32,603 bases of DNA, taken from assembly GCF_017114985.1 (NCBI RefSeq), contig NZ_JABXKP010000014.1, positions 1-32,603 on the forward strand. The letters run 5' to 3'. Each line of letters opens with the position of its first letter. The first letter of the stretch is position 1. The position numbers and the translations under genes are program-made. The DNA comes from Nostoc sp. JL33 (lineage in GTDB: Bacteria; Cyanobacteriota; Cyanobacteriia; Cyanobacteriales; Nostocaceae). The notes beneath the pieces were generated by a model. The model was not told the DNA's origin, did not search any database, and worked only from the letters and a program-made list of their open reading frames with translations. This document shows positions 16,505-24,000 of this stretch, in pieces.

Positions 16505-17842
16505 GTGGGAAAGAAAATACAATTCATAGATAGGCTGCGATTGGGTTTCGCGGTGTCAGTGGCCAAAAGTGTAACCTTTATAGTGCGATCGCTCCGTCTG
16601 GGTGCTGCTAGTGTATTACCAGGCGCGATCGCTCGTCGCATTGAACCCCGACTTTTACAATTATTGAGTCAGCAAGTTAAAAACGGGGTGATTTTAATTG
16701 CTGGTACTAACGGCAAAACCACTACAGCCCTGCTTTTATGCACGATACTAGAACGCAAAGGCTACCGCGTCACTCATAATTCTACAGGTGCAAATCTGGA
16801 AAATGGCTTGATGACTGCGCTATTAGAAAGCACCAACTTACTAGGTACGCTAAATGCTGATTACGCCATTTTGGAAGTTGATGAAAATATTGTACCAAGA
16901 GTATTAACGCCACTCCAGCCGCGAATTATTCTCTGTTTAAACTTGTTCCGCGACCAACTCGATAGGTACGGGGAAGTAGACACAATTAGTAAGCGTTGGA
17001 CAAAAGTTATTTCTACGCTACCAGCAGAAACAGTGGTAATTCCCAATGCTGATGACCCAACTTTATCTAACCTTGGTCAGCAGTTACCCCAACGGGTGTT
17101 ATTCTTTGGCTTGAATGAACCAGAACATTATTTAGAAGCAATTCCTCACGCCGTTGATTCTATTTATTGTCCAAAATGTGGGCATTCCCTAGATTATAAA
17201 GGTGTTTATTTGTCTCATTTGGGAGATTTTACTTGTCCCAAGTGTGGTTTTAGTAAAAGTAAACCGACTCTAGAAAGTAGCGAATGGTCGCAAATTCTGG
17301 TTGGTTTGTATAACAAATACAATACTTTAGCGGCTGCTACTGCGGCTATTGAGTTGGGAGTTGATGAAGTAACAATCAGAGATACTATTAACAATTTTCA
17401 AGCTGCTTTTGGTCGTGCTGAAGATTTAGTAATTAACGGTAAACGCGTGCGGATTTTGTTATCAAAAAATCCTGTGGGAACGAATGAAACCATTCGCGTA
17501 GTTACTCAAAGCACAGATAAAACCACACTGCTAGTATTGAACGATCGCACGCCCGATGGCACTGATGTATCCTGGATTTGGGACGTGGATACGGAGAAAT
17601 TAGTCGAACGCGGAGGGACTTTAGTAGTGAGTGGCGATCGCGTCTACGATCTGGCTCTACGTCTACGTTACAGTGAAAACTCTTGTGAGAGTAAGTTAAA
17701 TTTGATTGTGGAAGAAGATTTGCGACAAGCGATCGCTACTGCATTAGAACATACACCAGAAAATGAAACTTTGCATATTCTGCCCACCTATTCAGCCATG
17801 CTAGAAGTGCGAGAAGTTCTGACTGGGCGGAAAATTCTTTAA
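16505..17842 (+). CDS. murT: lipid II isoglutaminyl synthase, Mur ligase-like subunit MurT
   Basis: With GatD it amidates the D-glutamate alpha-carboxyl of peptidoglycan lipid II, using ATP and glutamine, on the cytoplasmic side. 445 residues from GTG 16505 (ATG 16503 is out of frame). The Mur ligase ATP loop IAGTNGKTTTALLL has GTNGKTT at 67-73; LEVDENIVPRVL and LNLFRDQLDRYGEVDTISKRW follow. A zinc ribbon typical of MurT has Cys 222, 225, 244 and 247 (CPKCGHSL...CPKCGF). The C-terminal DUF1727 domain is present (LLSKNPVGTNETIRVV, LNDRTPDGTDVSWIWDVD). gatD follows in the same direction 140 bases on, with unusual repeats in the gap. Confidence 0.93.
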   Translation: MGKKIQFIDRLRLGFAVSVAKSVTFIVRSLRLGAASVLPGAIARRIEPRLLQLLSQQVKNGVILIAGTNGKTTTALLLCTILERKGYRVTHNSTGANLENGLMTALLESTNLLGTLNADYAILEVDENIVPRVLTPLQPRIILCLNLFRDQLDRYGEVDTISKRWTKVISTLPAETVVIPNADDPTLSNLGQQLPQRVLFFGLNEPEHYLEAIPHAVDSIYCPKCGHSLDYKGVYLSHLGDFTCPKCGFSKSKPTLESSEWSQILVGLYNKYNTLAAATAAIELGVDEVTIRDTINNFQAAFGRAEDLVINGKRVRILLSKNPVGTNETIRVVTQSTDKTTLLVLNDRTPDGTDVSWIWDVDTEKLVERGGTLVVSGDRVYDLALRLRYSENSCESKLNLIVEEDLRQAIATALEHTPENETLHILPTYSAMLEVREVLTGRKIL

Positions 17843-17845
17843 CTT

Positions 17846-17869
17846 GGGGAGTGGGGAGTGGGGAGTGGG
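17846..17869 (+). repeat. GGGGAGT heptamers forming a G-quadruplex motif
   Basis: GGGGAGT three times then GGG: four runs of at least three G separated by three-base loops, an ideal intramolecular G-quadruplex motif on the coding strand. It begins four bases after the murT stop, so it would be in the murT-gatD RNA. Confidence 0.8.
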
Positions 17870-17913
17870 TATTGGGCATGGGTAACAAGAATGTATAGTG
17901 CTTCTTCCCCTTC

Positions 17914-17976
17914 ATTCCCTATTCCCTATTCCCTATTCCCTATTCCCTATTCCCCATTCCCCATGCCCCATTCCCA
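17914..17976 (+). repeat. ATTCCCT/ATTCCCC heptamer tandem repeat before gatD
   Basis: Five ATTCCCT units followed by ATTCCCC and ATGCCCC variants, ending seven bases before the gatD start codon. The C-rich units could pair with the upstream GGGGAGT units. No ordinary ribosome site is visible between them and ATG 17983. Confidence 0.85.
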
Positions 17977-17982
17977 AAATTT

Positions 17983-18801
17983 ATGAGTTCTCAAAATTTG
18001 GAATTAACAATTGGTTGGTTATACCCGACGCTGATGAGTACCTATGGCGATCGCGGTAATGTAATTACTATAGAACGTCGCGCTCAGTGGCGGGGATACG
18101 ATGTTAAAGTGTTACCCCTGGATCAAAATGCCACAGCCGCAGATATTAAAACTGTAGATGTCATAGTTGGTGGTGGCGCACAAGATCGTCAGCAAGAAAT
18201 TGTCATGCGTGATTTGCAAGGTGCAAAAGCCGATGCCATGCGCGAGAAAATCGAAAATGGAACACCGGGAGTATTTACTTGTGGTTCACCCCAATTACTG
18301 GGACATTATTATGAACCCGGCTTAGGACAACGGATTGAAGGTTTGGGAATACTCGATTTAGTTTCCGTGCATCCTGGTGAAAATACTAAACGCTGTATTG
18401 GTAACTTGGTAATTGAAGTGACAGCTTCACGTCTGGCGCGAGATTTAAAAGAGATGACGGGTAGTACACCATATTTGGTAGGCTTTGAAAATCACGGCGG
18501 ACGTACCAAACTGGGGAAAGTGGAAGCATTGGGGCGAGTGGTGTACGGTTTGGGAAATAATGGTGAAGATGGGACAGAAGGAGCATTTTATCAGAATGCG
18601 ATCGCTACTTATTCCCATGGCCCTTTGTTACCAAAAAATCCTTTTGTTGCAGATTGGTTAATTCAAACAGCATTGCGGCTAAAGTATCAGCAAGAAATTA
18701 GCTTAAAACCTTTTGACGATAGCCTCGCTGCACAAGCACGAGAAGCGATGTTTAAGCGCTTGAAAGTGAATTTACCAAATTCTGCTGCGGCAAAAGTTTA
18801 A
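17983..18801 (+). CDS. gatD: lipid II isoglutaminyl synthase, glutamine amidotransferase subunit GatD
   Basis: A class-I-like (CobB/CobQ type) glutamine amidotransferase of 272 residues that releases ammonia from glutamine for MurT. LTIGWLYPTLMSTYGDRGNVITIERRAQWRGYDV is the family N-terminus. The nucleophile is Cys 100 in GVFTCGSPQLLGHYY, with VIVGGGAQDRQQ before it. VGFENHGGRTKLG and the catalytic histidine 212 in YSHGPLLPKNP complete the site. Its position downstream of murT fits the MurT-GatD complex. It is probably co-transcribed across the repeat-filled gap, unless a promoter lies in those repeats. A hairpin follows the stop. Confidence 0.93.
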   Translation: MSSQNLELTIGWLYPTLMSTYGDRGNVITIERRAQWRGYDVKVLPLDQNATAADIKTVDVIVGGGAQDRQQEIVMRDLQGAKADAMREKIENGTPGVFTCGSPQLLGHYYEPGLGQRIEGLGILDLVSVHPGENTKRCIGNLVIEVTASRLARDLKEMTGSTPYLVGFENHGGRTKLGKVEALGRVVYGLGNNGEDGTEGAFYQNAIATYSHGPLLPKNPFVADWLIQTALRLKYQQEISLKPFDDSLAAQAREAMFKRLKVNLPNSAAAKV

Positions 18802-18817
18802 ATATAGGTGTTTTTCT

Positions 18818-18842
18818 CGTTCCCTGACTTTCACAGGGAACG
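18818..18842 (+). terminator. hairpin after gatD
   Basis: CGTTCCCTG-(7 nt)-CAGGGAACG, a 9-bp perfect stem 16 bases after the gatD stop. The T-run lies before, not after, the stem on this strand, so termination strength is uncertain. The same hairpin type recurs at 25077-25101, so it is also a dispersed repeat. Confidence 0.45.
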
Positions 18843-18925
18843 CAATTCCCCGGTTTCGCATGAGAAGGTGTGACAAACGCCCCAAACTCAGCTTTGAGTT
18901 CATGTTTCCTTGTCAATAACAACTA

Positions 18926-19074
18926 ATATCATGTCCGCTTGATTACTTATTAAACCCGAAGAACCCCACCCCGCCAAAGCTACGCTTTGTCTCCCCTCCC
19001 CGCTTGCGAGGAGGGGAATAAGTAGTGGAGTGCAATGACTGTGGGAATCATAACTAAGTATTCGCACACGATAT
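18926..19074. mobile_element. MITE-like element, copy B (inverted relative to copy A)
   Basis: Begins ATATCATGTCCGCTTGATTA and ends, inverted, ATATCGTGTGCGAATACTTA. Its interior (TTATTAAACCCGAAGAACCC..., CTTTGTCTCCCCTCC) matches the reverse complement of 9448-9545, and its right part matches 9306-9350. It contains the stem CCCCTCC...GGAGGGG. No coding capacity. Confidence 0.6.
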
Positions 19075-19108
19075 AGCGTTTCCTAATCACATGAGGTATA
19101 TCATAGCC

Positions 19109-19243
19109 CCCTCCTCGCTTGCGGGGAGGGGGTTGGGGGTGGGGTTCCAGGTATTATGCAAAGACAGAAGCCCTAAAGTACCGCATTTCCTGGTAGAACT
19201 TGAGAACGGGAGAAAAAACCTCTCCCCGACACGGGGAGAGGTT
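19109..19243. repeat. GC-rich dispersed hairpin repeats upstream of the second Uma2 gene
   Basis: CCCCTCCTCGCTTGCGGGGA at 19109 onward and a perfect 12-bp stem AACCTCTCCCCG/CGGGGAGAGGTT with loop ACA at 19217-19243. Both are common Nostoc intergenic repeat types. Frames open here on both strands are by-products of the repeats. Confidence 0.7.
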
Positions 19244-19284
19244 TGGAGAGGGGTCAAATTTGACATAAAGCAAGGGAACAAAGT

Positions 19285-19908
19285 ATGACTCAAACCTTAG
19301 CCAAACAAGTAACCTTTGATGAATTTATCGCCTGGTATCCCGAATCTTCAGACAGGCATTATGAACTACATAATGGGGTAATTGTTGAAATGCCTAAGCC
19401 AACAGGGAAGCACTCAGAGATAGCCGGGTTTATCAATGGTTCTTTGTTTATTGAAATCACCCGTTTGTCTATTCCTTGTTTTATCCCTAAAGAATGCGTC
19501 ATCAAGTCAGTTAACACTGATTCAGGTTATGAACCAGATGTCATTGTTCTGGATAGACAAGCTGTTAGGGATGAACCTCGTTGGAAAAAAGAATCTATCA
19601 TCACGCGGGGTAGTTCCGTCAAGTTGGTTGTAGAAGTTGTTTCAACTAACTGGAGTGATGATTATGCTTTGAAGCTAGAAGATTACGAGTCTTTGGGCAT
19701 TCCTGAATACTGGATTGTAGACTATTTAGGTTTAGGTGGTAGGCGCTTTATTGGCAATCCTAAACAACCAACAATCTCGATTTACCAACTAATTGAAGGT
19801 GAGTATCAAGTTAGGCAATTTAGGGGAAGCGAACGCATTCAGTCGCTAGCGTTCCCAGAGTTGAATTTAACTGCTGAACAGATTTTTCGGGCTGGAGAAG
19901 TCGCGTAA
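19285..19908 (+). CDS. Uma2 family nuclease, full length
   Basis: 207 residues with the PD-(D/E)XK-type Uma2 core: TFDEFIAWYPESSDRHYELHNGVIVEMPKPTGKHSEIAGFINGSL, the aspartate in GYEPDVIVLDR, the glutamate of LVVEVVSTNWSDDY, the lysine in ALKLEDYESLGIPEYWIVDYLGLGG, and a normal C-terminus (LNLTAEQIFRAG). ATG 19285 has AAGGGA upstream. It belongs to a different Uma2 subgroup from the one at 7166. Role unknown; many cyanobacterial genomes hold dozens. Confidence 0.92.
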   Translation: MTQTLAKQVTFDEFIAWYPESSDRHYELHNGVIVEMPKPTGKHSEIAGFINGSLFIEITRLSIPCFIPKECVIKSVNTDSGYEPDVIVLDRQAVRDEPRWKKESIITRGSSVKLVVEVVSTNWSDDYALKLEDYESLGIPEYWIVDYLGLGGRRFIGNPKQPTISIYQLIEGEYQVRQFRGSERIQSLAFPELNLTAEQIFRAGEVA

Positions 19909-19979
19909 TTTAGGTGGCTAAGGTTTAAATTTTTATCTTTTTTAGATTCAGTAAAAATTATTAGCGCTCACACGCCATT

Positions 19980-20615
19980 GTGGCTGGGGAAAAAAATCCC
20001 CTAATGTTAGCGGCTTTGAAAAATCCCCGGATTAGAAGTAGCACCGAGGATATTGTCAAAGCTTTGAGTGGAGATTACCGTGCCGAGCATGTCTTTGTTT
20101 TAAAACAAGAGCTAAAAAGCTATCAAATGGTTGATGTCTTAGGTTTAATTGATGATGTGATGGATAGAAGGGAGTTACTTAAAGTAGAACAGCAGAAGAG
20201 TGGCGATTTTCTGCCTAATTCCTCTGTGACAATCGAGGGAAATGTTGGAACAGTTAATCTAATTCAGTCATCAAAGCAAGAGAATAATTTTATGACAGAA
20301 CCATCTAAACAGGAAGAAAATCCTAAACCAGAAGTTCAGCTTACACTTCCTTGGGCTTATCGAAATGGAATGTTCTATTTACTGACATTCGCAATAGTCT
20401 TTAATACAGTTGGGATATTTGCTGGCATTTTACCAATTTATTCGCTAGCCTTAGTGATCATTGGTACTACTTTATTCAGAATAATAATCGGTGTTCTGCA
20501 ACTACGTCAGGATGACCGCCTTTCTAAAAAATCTTTTGTAGATTTGCTCAAAATGGTACTGGAACAGTTACCTTTAATTGGCAATATTATTAAGCAGTTA
20601 CAAGGCAATAAATAA
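19980..20615 (+). CDS. chimeric protein: IS110-transposase-like N-terminus joined to a two-helix membrane domain
   Basis: 211 residues from GTG 19980. Residues 1-47 (NPLMLAALKNPRIRSSTEDI, then VKALSGDYRAEHVFVLKQEL) strongly resemble the middle of IS110-family transposases (ALKNPRI...L.G.WR.EHLF.L.Q). The following part does not: LIDDVMDRRELL, then SSVTIEGNVGTVNLIQ, then MTEPSKQEENPKPEV. At 125-175 there are two membrane helices (GMFYLLTFAIVFNTVGIFAGIL and YSLALVIIGTTLFRIIIGVL), then a basic-amphipathic tail (LLKMVLEQLPLIGNIIKQLQ). The frame is continuous. The native gene may have started at an internal ATG (for example 20292). It converges on hetF. Function unknown. Confidence 0.62.
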   Translation: MAGEKNPLMLAALKNPRIRSSTEDIVKALSGDYRAEHVFVLKQELKSYQMVDVLGLIDDVMDRRELLKVEQQKSGDFLPNSSVTIEGNVGTVNLIQSSKQENNFMTEPSKQEENPKPEVQLTLPWAYRNGMFYLLTFAIVFNTVGIFAGILPIYSLALVIIGTTLFRIIIGVLQLRQDDRLSKKSFVDLLKMVLEQLPLIGNIIKQLQGNK

Positions 20616-20619
20616 AAGT

Positions 20620-20742
20620 CCCGGCGAATGGAATTCGCGGCTATACAAACAAAGTCCGCCTCCGCGGACTAAGAGAAAATCAAAGGTTTTTAACCCACGG
20701 AGGTGGGTTTTGCGTGTGTAGACGCGGTTTCTAACCGCCCTT
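20620..20742. repeat. dispersed repeat with three hairpins between convergent genes
   Basis: CGAATGGAATTCGCGGC, then AGTCCGC/GCGGACT (20653-20670), then AACCCAC/GTGGGTT (20692-20709) followed by TT, then GGTTTCTAACCGCC. The hairpins lie between the 3' ends of the chimeric gene and hetF and could stop transcription from both sides. The block is a familiar Nostoc dispersed repeat. Confidence 0.65.
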
Positions 20743-20757
20743 TTCACTTGCAACATC

Positions 20758-23289
20758 TTACCGTTCTTCACTTTTCTGCTGAAGGAGCGATCGCCAATCT
20801 TCAATCGCCTTCTCCGTCCACAGCCAATTTTTAGCTAATTTATCTACCTGGAAATTGACTCGATCAGACTTAACTACCATTTGCCGCAACTTAATTGCTT
20901 CATTTAGATATTGTGTCTGCTTACCGCTAGGTTGACTAAGTGCAGATTTATACAGTCCAAGAGCTAAACCAGCATAGGAAGTTAAGGCATCTTGAGGCAC
21001 TGCTGTCTTTGTGGATGTTGGTGTCTTCTGTTCTTTGAGAGCTAAATTCAAAGCTTTGAACCAAGAATCATTGGCTCGATTCAGATTGCCTTCTGTGTAG
21101 TAGGCAAATCCCAAAGCGTTATTATACAAAAGTGATTCTGGTTTAGCTTTTGCAGCAGTTTCCCAGTAACGGCGGGCATCATCAACGCTATAGTTCTTGT
21201 CTCCAGTTTGGATAGACTGCCAAGCTAATCGTCCCTTGTAAAAGTTCACAGATGGATCGTCAGCTTGTTTACTTGGAATCAGTTTCAGGGCAGTTGCAGC
21301 CGCAGCCAGTCCACCACGATTGAGTAGTTCTTCTACAGCCAATAACCCACTTTGCAAATCGCCCTGACTCAATTTTTCCGTAGCGGTGGCGGTGACAATT
21401 CCAGTTTCTGCTGTCTGTAAGTCGATATTTTGCTGCTTTTGAATCGGTAGAGACTGGGTAGGAATTCCTGGTATGTTAGGCAGAGTTGGCTGCTGGGGTC
21501 GATTTTGCCACCACCAATTTAAACCGATCGCAGCAGTTAACGCACTGATTGCCACTATACCCACAATCGGCCACAGCTTGCGGCGACGGGTACGAGGTCT
21601 TGATCGGGCTGGTTGCGATGCCTGCTTTGGGCTACGCCTACGCGAAAAATCAGAATTTTCCCAATTTATTTCAAGGTTCCCAGCAGTTTGAGGAGGTGGT
21701 GCTGGGGCTTCTCCCCACAAATCTGCTTCCTCTTGCAAAGAAGTTATTTCCTCTGAAACCTGCCTTGCTTGAAGACTATTTTCGTGAATTTGTTGATCTA
21801 GTTCAGTTGGAGCTTTTTGGTTATCTAGCTGACGAAACAAATCCGAAACTATAGCAGAATCTTCTTCATAGCTTGGGTCATCATACTCAATTTCATCAAC
21901 CAGATCGCCCCAAGTATCTTCACCTAGCCAGTCCAACCCAGAATCACGCGCCAAACCAGAAGGAATCATTTCCTCCATTCCTAAAGGCATCTCGCTATCA
22001 TCTGCCATACCAGAGTACATCGGGGAAGTTGACCCTAAAGGCGAACTATACTGATTCAGCAACTTTGCACTTTCGGATAACTCACTTTCCTGGCTCAAGA
22101 AACCGTCAAATTCTGGCTGGAGATATAAAATCGGTAATGCCCAGTACATCTGGTGAGAACCATAGGCAGAAATTAATCCTTGGCGCACCCGACTTACGCA
22201 TAAATCTACTGGATATCCCTGACTCAAGTTGCGGTAAAACAATTGTGTGAGCGTCAACGCCACTTCATCAGGAATCCGTTCTGACATAGCCAAAACGCTT
22301 CTAATTCCGCGCTTCACCAGACTTTCTGCCAAGTTTCGTTCGCCAGTATCTCCAGAGGCATCAGATGCAGCTGTGTACGCCCCCAAGCAGGAGTTAAACA
22401 CTGCCATTTGGATGTTATTGTTGACAAGCAAACCTGCCAGATCGTCCCCAGTTAAGATTTCCGTTAAGCCAGTTCTGCGACTAGCAAGATAAATTTCTCC
22501 GCCATTAGAGCCGAAGTTACTATGACCAGAATAGTGTAGAACGTGGTATCTGCCTTGTTCTAGAGCTTGCGTCAGTTCTTCCCGTCCTGGTTGATCTAAG
22601 ACAGTCAGTTCAATTTCTGGGAACCGATTGCTACCTTCAGCAAGTCGTGGTACACGGTGAAGTTCTGCTTGCAGTTTAATCGCTTCCTGTTTGAGTAAAT
22701 CAAGACGGACTTGATCTGAGGGAGAAGCAATTACCATCAATACTTTCACGCCACCTTGTTCTAGTGGTATGGGCATATTTCGCGTAGGCGTAGCCCCCCG
22801 CAGGGATCGCATTGGGGAAGCCCCTAAAATCCCACTTTGGAAGCGAGAAAAAGCCACATAAGGGCCAGTAGCCAGAGGGCGATCGCCTGCGTGCATCACT
22901 TCCCAAGGCAGACGAGCTAATCTAGTGTCTTTTAGCCCCAAGCGTAAGCGCAGTACTTGTTGGTGGTTTTGGGCAATACCTTGGGCGGTAATCCAACTAT
23001 CTCTGAGAGTGCCTTGAAATAGGGCGTTATAAAATTGTTGACCTAACGCCACCAAGTTAATAGAGTTTCTGGCGATATCGCTTTCGTGGCCGCTAGAGGC
23101 GAATATATCTCCTTGCAACACCGACTTCAACGGGTCATTCATCAAATGCCCAGCAGCCATCAACCAATCAGCTACAGGCCAAGTCACCAGTTCTTCTGCC
23201 AATGGCACTCCAGGCGCGACTTCTTCTGTCCGCACCAAGTAGTCATTTTGTCCTACAGGAGTTACCGAAATGTGAAATTCCTGGGTCAC
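20758..23289 (-). CDS. hetF: HetF, CHAT-domain (caspase-like) protease for heterocyst differentiation
   Basis: 843 residues. CHAT peptidase domain over about 80-395 with catalytic His 256 (VLHYSGHSNFG) and Cys 301 (AVFNSCLGAYTA). An acidic linker runs over 400-550, one membrane helix over about 572-594 (IVGIVAISALTAAIGLNWWW), and TPR-like helices over about 640-835 (VNFYKGRLAWQSI, LLYNNALGFAYYTEGNLNRANDSWFKAL). HetF is known to be required for heterocyst differentiation, to control HetR level or activity and to associate with the divisome; the dyad is required. The identification rests on architecture plus the divergent NsiR1 array, a hallmark of hetF. Start GTG 23289 follows AGGAG at good spacing. 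Residues about 155-170 (ASPMRSLRGATPTR) and about 548-556 (FSRRRSPKQ) are encoded by dispersed-repeat sequence, the first within the CHAT domain. Confidence 0.9.
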   Translation of the reverse strand: MTQEFHISVTPVGQNDYLVRTEEVAPGVPLAEELVTWPVADWLMAAGHLMNDPLKSVLQGDIFASSGHESDIARNSINLVALGQQFYNALFQGTLRDSWITAQGIAQNHQQVLRLRLGLKDTRLARLPWEVMHAGDRPLATGPYVAFSRFQSGILGASPMRSLRGATPTRNMPIPLEQGGVKVLMVIASPSDQVRLDLLKQEAIKLQAELHRVPRLAEGSNRFPEIELTVLDQPGREELTQALEQGRYHVLHYSGHSNFGSNGGEIYLASRRTGLTEILTGDDLAGLLVNNNIQMAVFNSCLGAYTAASDASGDTGERNLAESLVKRGIRSVLAMSERIPDEVALTLTQLFYRNLSQGYPVDLCVSRVRQGLISAYGSHQMYWALPILYLQPEFDGFLSQESELSESAKLLNQYSSPLGSTSPMYSGMADDSEMPLGMEEMIPSGLARDSGLDWLGEDTWGDLVDEIEYDDPSYEEDSAIVSDLFRQLDNQKAPTELDQQIHENSLQARQVSEEITSLQEEADLWGEAPAPPPQTAGNLEINWENSDFSRRRSPKQASQPARSRPRTRRRKLWPIVGIVAISALTAAIGLNWWWQNRPQQPTLPNIPGIPTQSLPIQKQQNIDLQTAETGIVTATATEKLSQGDLQSGLLAVEELLNRGGLAAAATALKLIPSKQADDPSVNFYKGRLAWQSIQTGDKNYSVDDARRYWETAAKAKPESLLYNNALGFAYYTEGNLNRANDSWFKALNLALKEQKTPTSTKTAVPQDALTSYAGLALGLYKSALSQPSGKQTQYLNEAIKLRQMVVKSDRVNFQVDKLAKNWLWTEKAIEDWRSLLQQKSEER
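21629..21646. repeat. dispersed repeat inside hetF (linker)
   Basis: GGGCTACGCCTACGCGAA, the exact inverse of the bases at 22779-22796, translated as part of the basic stretch DFSRRRSPKQ before the membrane helix. Confidence 0.7.
22779..22821. repeat. dispersed repeat inside hetF (CHAT domain)
   Basis: TTCGCGTAGGCGTAGCCC, then CCGCAGGGATCGCATTGGGG and AAGC, typical small-repeat sequence. It is read in frame on the minus strand as GASPMRSLRGATPTRN, between the first CHAT subdomain (FSRFQSGIL) and the GGVKVLMVIASP strand. Confidence 0.72.
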
Positions 23290-23319
23290 AGCTTCTCCTG
23301 TCCGCCTCCTAAATCTGGT

Positions 23320-23339
23320 TTGAAACGCGAAAGTTTCAA
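23320..23339 (-). promoter_or_regulatory. small hairpin in the hetF leader
   Basis: TTGAAAC-GCGAAA-GTTTCAA, a 7-bp stem 30 bases before the hetF start codon. It would be in the 5' untranslated RNA; whether it matters is unknown. Confidence 0.35.
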
Positions 23340-23433
23340 GTCGATTTTTCGCTCCCTCTGATAACTTAGATGCATCCCACCCCTGAATGTTTCTGATTCT
23401 AGTTGTTTTGCTTTTTTTGCCTTTACAACTTTA

Positions 23434-23461
23434 TCCGGATCGGATTACTTAAGACTAGAAC
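23434..23461 (+). promoter_or_regulatory. NsiR1 copy 1 promoter (TCCGGA box)
   Basis: TCCGGA at 23434-23439, 16 bases, then TAGAAC at 23456-23461. TCCGGA at the -35 place is the motif reported for heterocyst-specific, HetR-dependent starts in Anabaena. Confidence 0.8.
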
Positions 23462-23466
23462 ACTTA

Positions 23467-23529
23467 ATTGGTAGATGCACCTTGATCTTCAACTCCCCTA
23501 GTTGGCTAACACCCACTGGGGGTTTTTTT
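23467..23529 (+). ncRNA. nsiR1: NsiR1 small RNA, copy 1
   Basis: About 63 nt. AATTGGTAGATGCACC, then TTGATCTTCAACTCCCC, a GTTGGCTAAC inner stem, CCACTGGGGG and a run of seven T: a GC stem plus U-tail terminator. This is the copy nearest hetF. If hetF transcription starts to its right, this RNA is antisense to the hetF leader, as reported for NsiR1 in Nostoc PCC 7120. Its 5' end is inferred from the -10 box. Confidence 0.82.
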
Positions 23530-23593
23530 CAATTTTGGCAAACAACAGCCACTTCTAACGCAGATATTCTCTACCAGAAAATAGTGCTTAATC

Positions 23594-23635
23594 CTAGAAT
23601 ACTTGATTAATAGATGGATGTGCCTTGATCTTTAA
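23594..23635 (+). pseudogene. NsiR1 copy 2, 5' part only
   Basis: TAGAAT (-10-like) followed by CTTGATTAATAGATGGATGT and GCCTTGATCTTTAAC matches copy 1 with a 5-base insertion, then stops matching before the terminator half. No TCCGGA box is present. A weak match to the missing 3' half (CCACT....TTTTTTT) occurs at 24004-24019, beyond the structured element. Confidence 0.65.
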
Positions 23636-23639
23636 CGAG

Positions 23640-24000
23640 TCGCAAAAGTCCCCACCTTGAATGTAATCTAATGGTAGGTATTGTGAGCGGGGGATGAACG
23701 CGAACAGCCTCACCAAGTGAGGATTATATCTGGAATTGATTTTTACTTGGTAAAAACAAATTCGCTTATGTATGACGAATCCGCAGGATTTTCGGGTATT
23801 ATAGTTACTATCTTGACCATCAATGCCACAAGCGAAAACCAAGCGGTGGAGGTATATGTTGCAAGAGAAAGATTTGGGTCTTGGGAACCAGGACTCCTGA
23901 CAAGAGGAGGGAATGTCAGACTTTCTAGTACTACGGAGTTCTGGAGGCTATTCCCGATGAATTGGGAGAGCTACGTCCGTCTTACGGCGGAGTAGTTCAC
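23640..24000 (+). other. 360-base structured element inside the NsiR1 array
   Basis: Has none of the array's sequence and is rich in stems. CCTCAC/GTGAGG lies at 23708-23722. CCC/GGG lies at 23953-23966. A near-perfect 13-bp stem GAGCTAC.TCCGTC / GGCGGA.GTAGTTC lies at 23968-23998. Near its left end GTGAGCG...GATGAACGCGAACAGCC is reminiscent of the HEARO/omega RNA of IscB/IsrB elements, but no iscB-like gene follows. A 92-codon frame (23717-23995, GTG start) crosses it; its product (GLLTRGGN, EFWRLFPMNWESY) matches nothing I know, and it may be accidental. The RNA-family assignment is a weak guess. Confidence 0.4.

Noticed and set aside
19087..19293. Frames open on both strands before the second Uma2 gene
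   Set aside because: Made of GC-rich dispersed repeats; same-region frames on both strands with repeat-like peptides.
23717..23995. 92-codon frame as a protein gene
   Set aside because: It coincides with strong RNA-like stems and has no recognisable homology; kept only as part of the structured element.
23968..23998. Group II intron domain V
   Set aside because: Starts with GAGC and ends with GTTC, but lacks the GNRA loop and two-base bulge, and no intron 5' consensus or reverse transcriptase is present.
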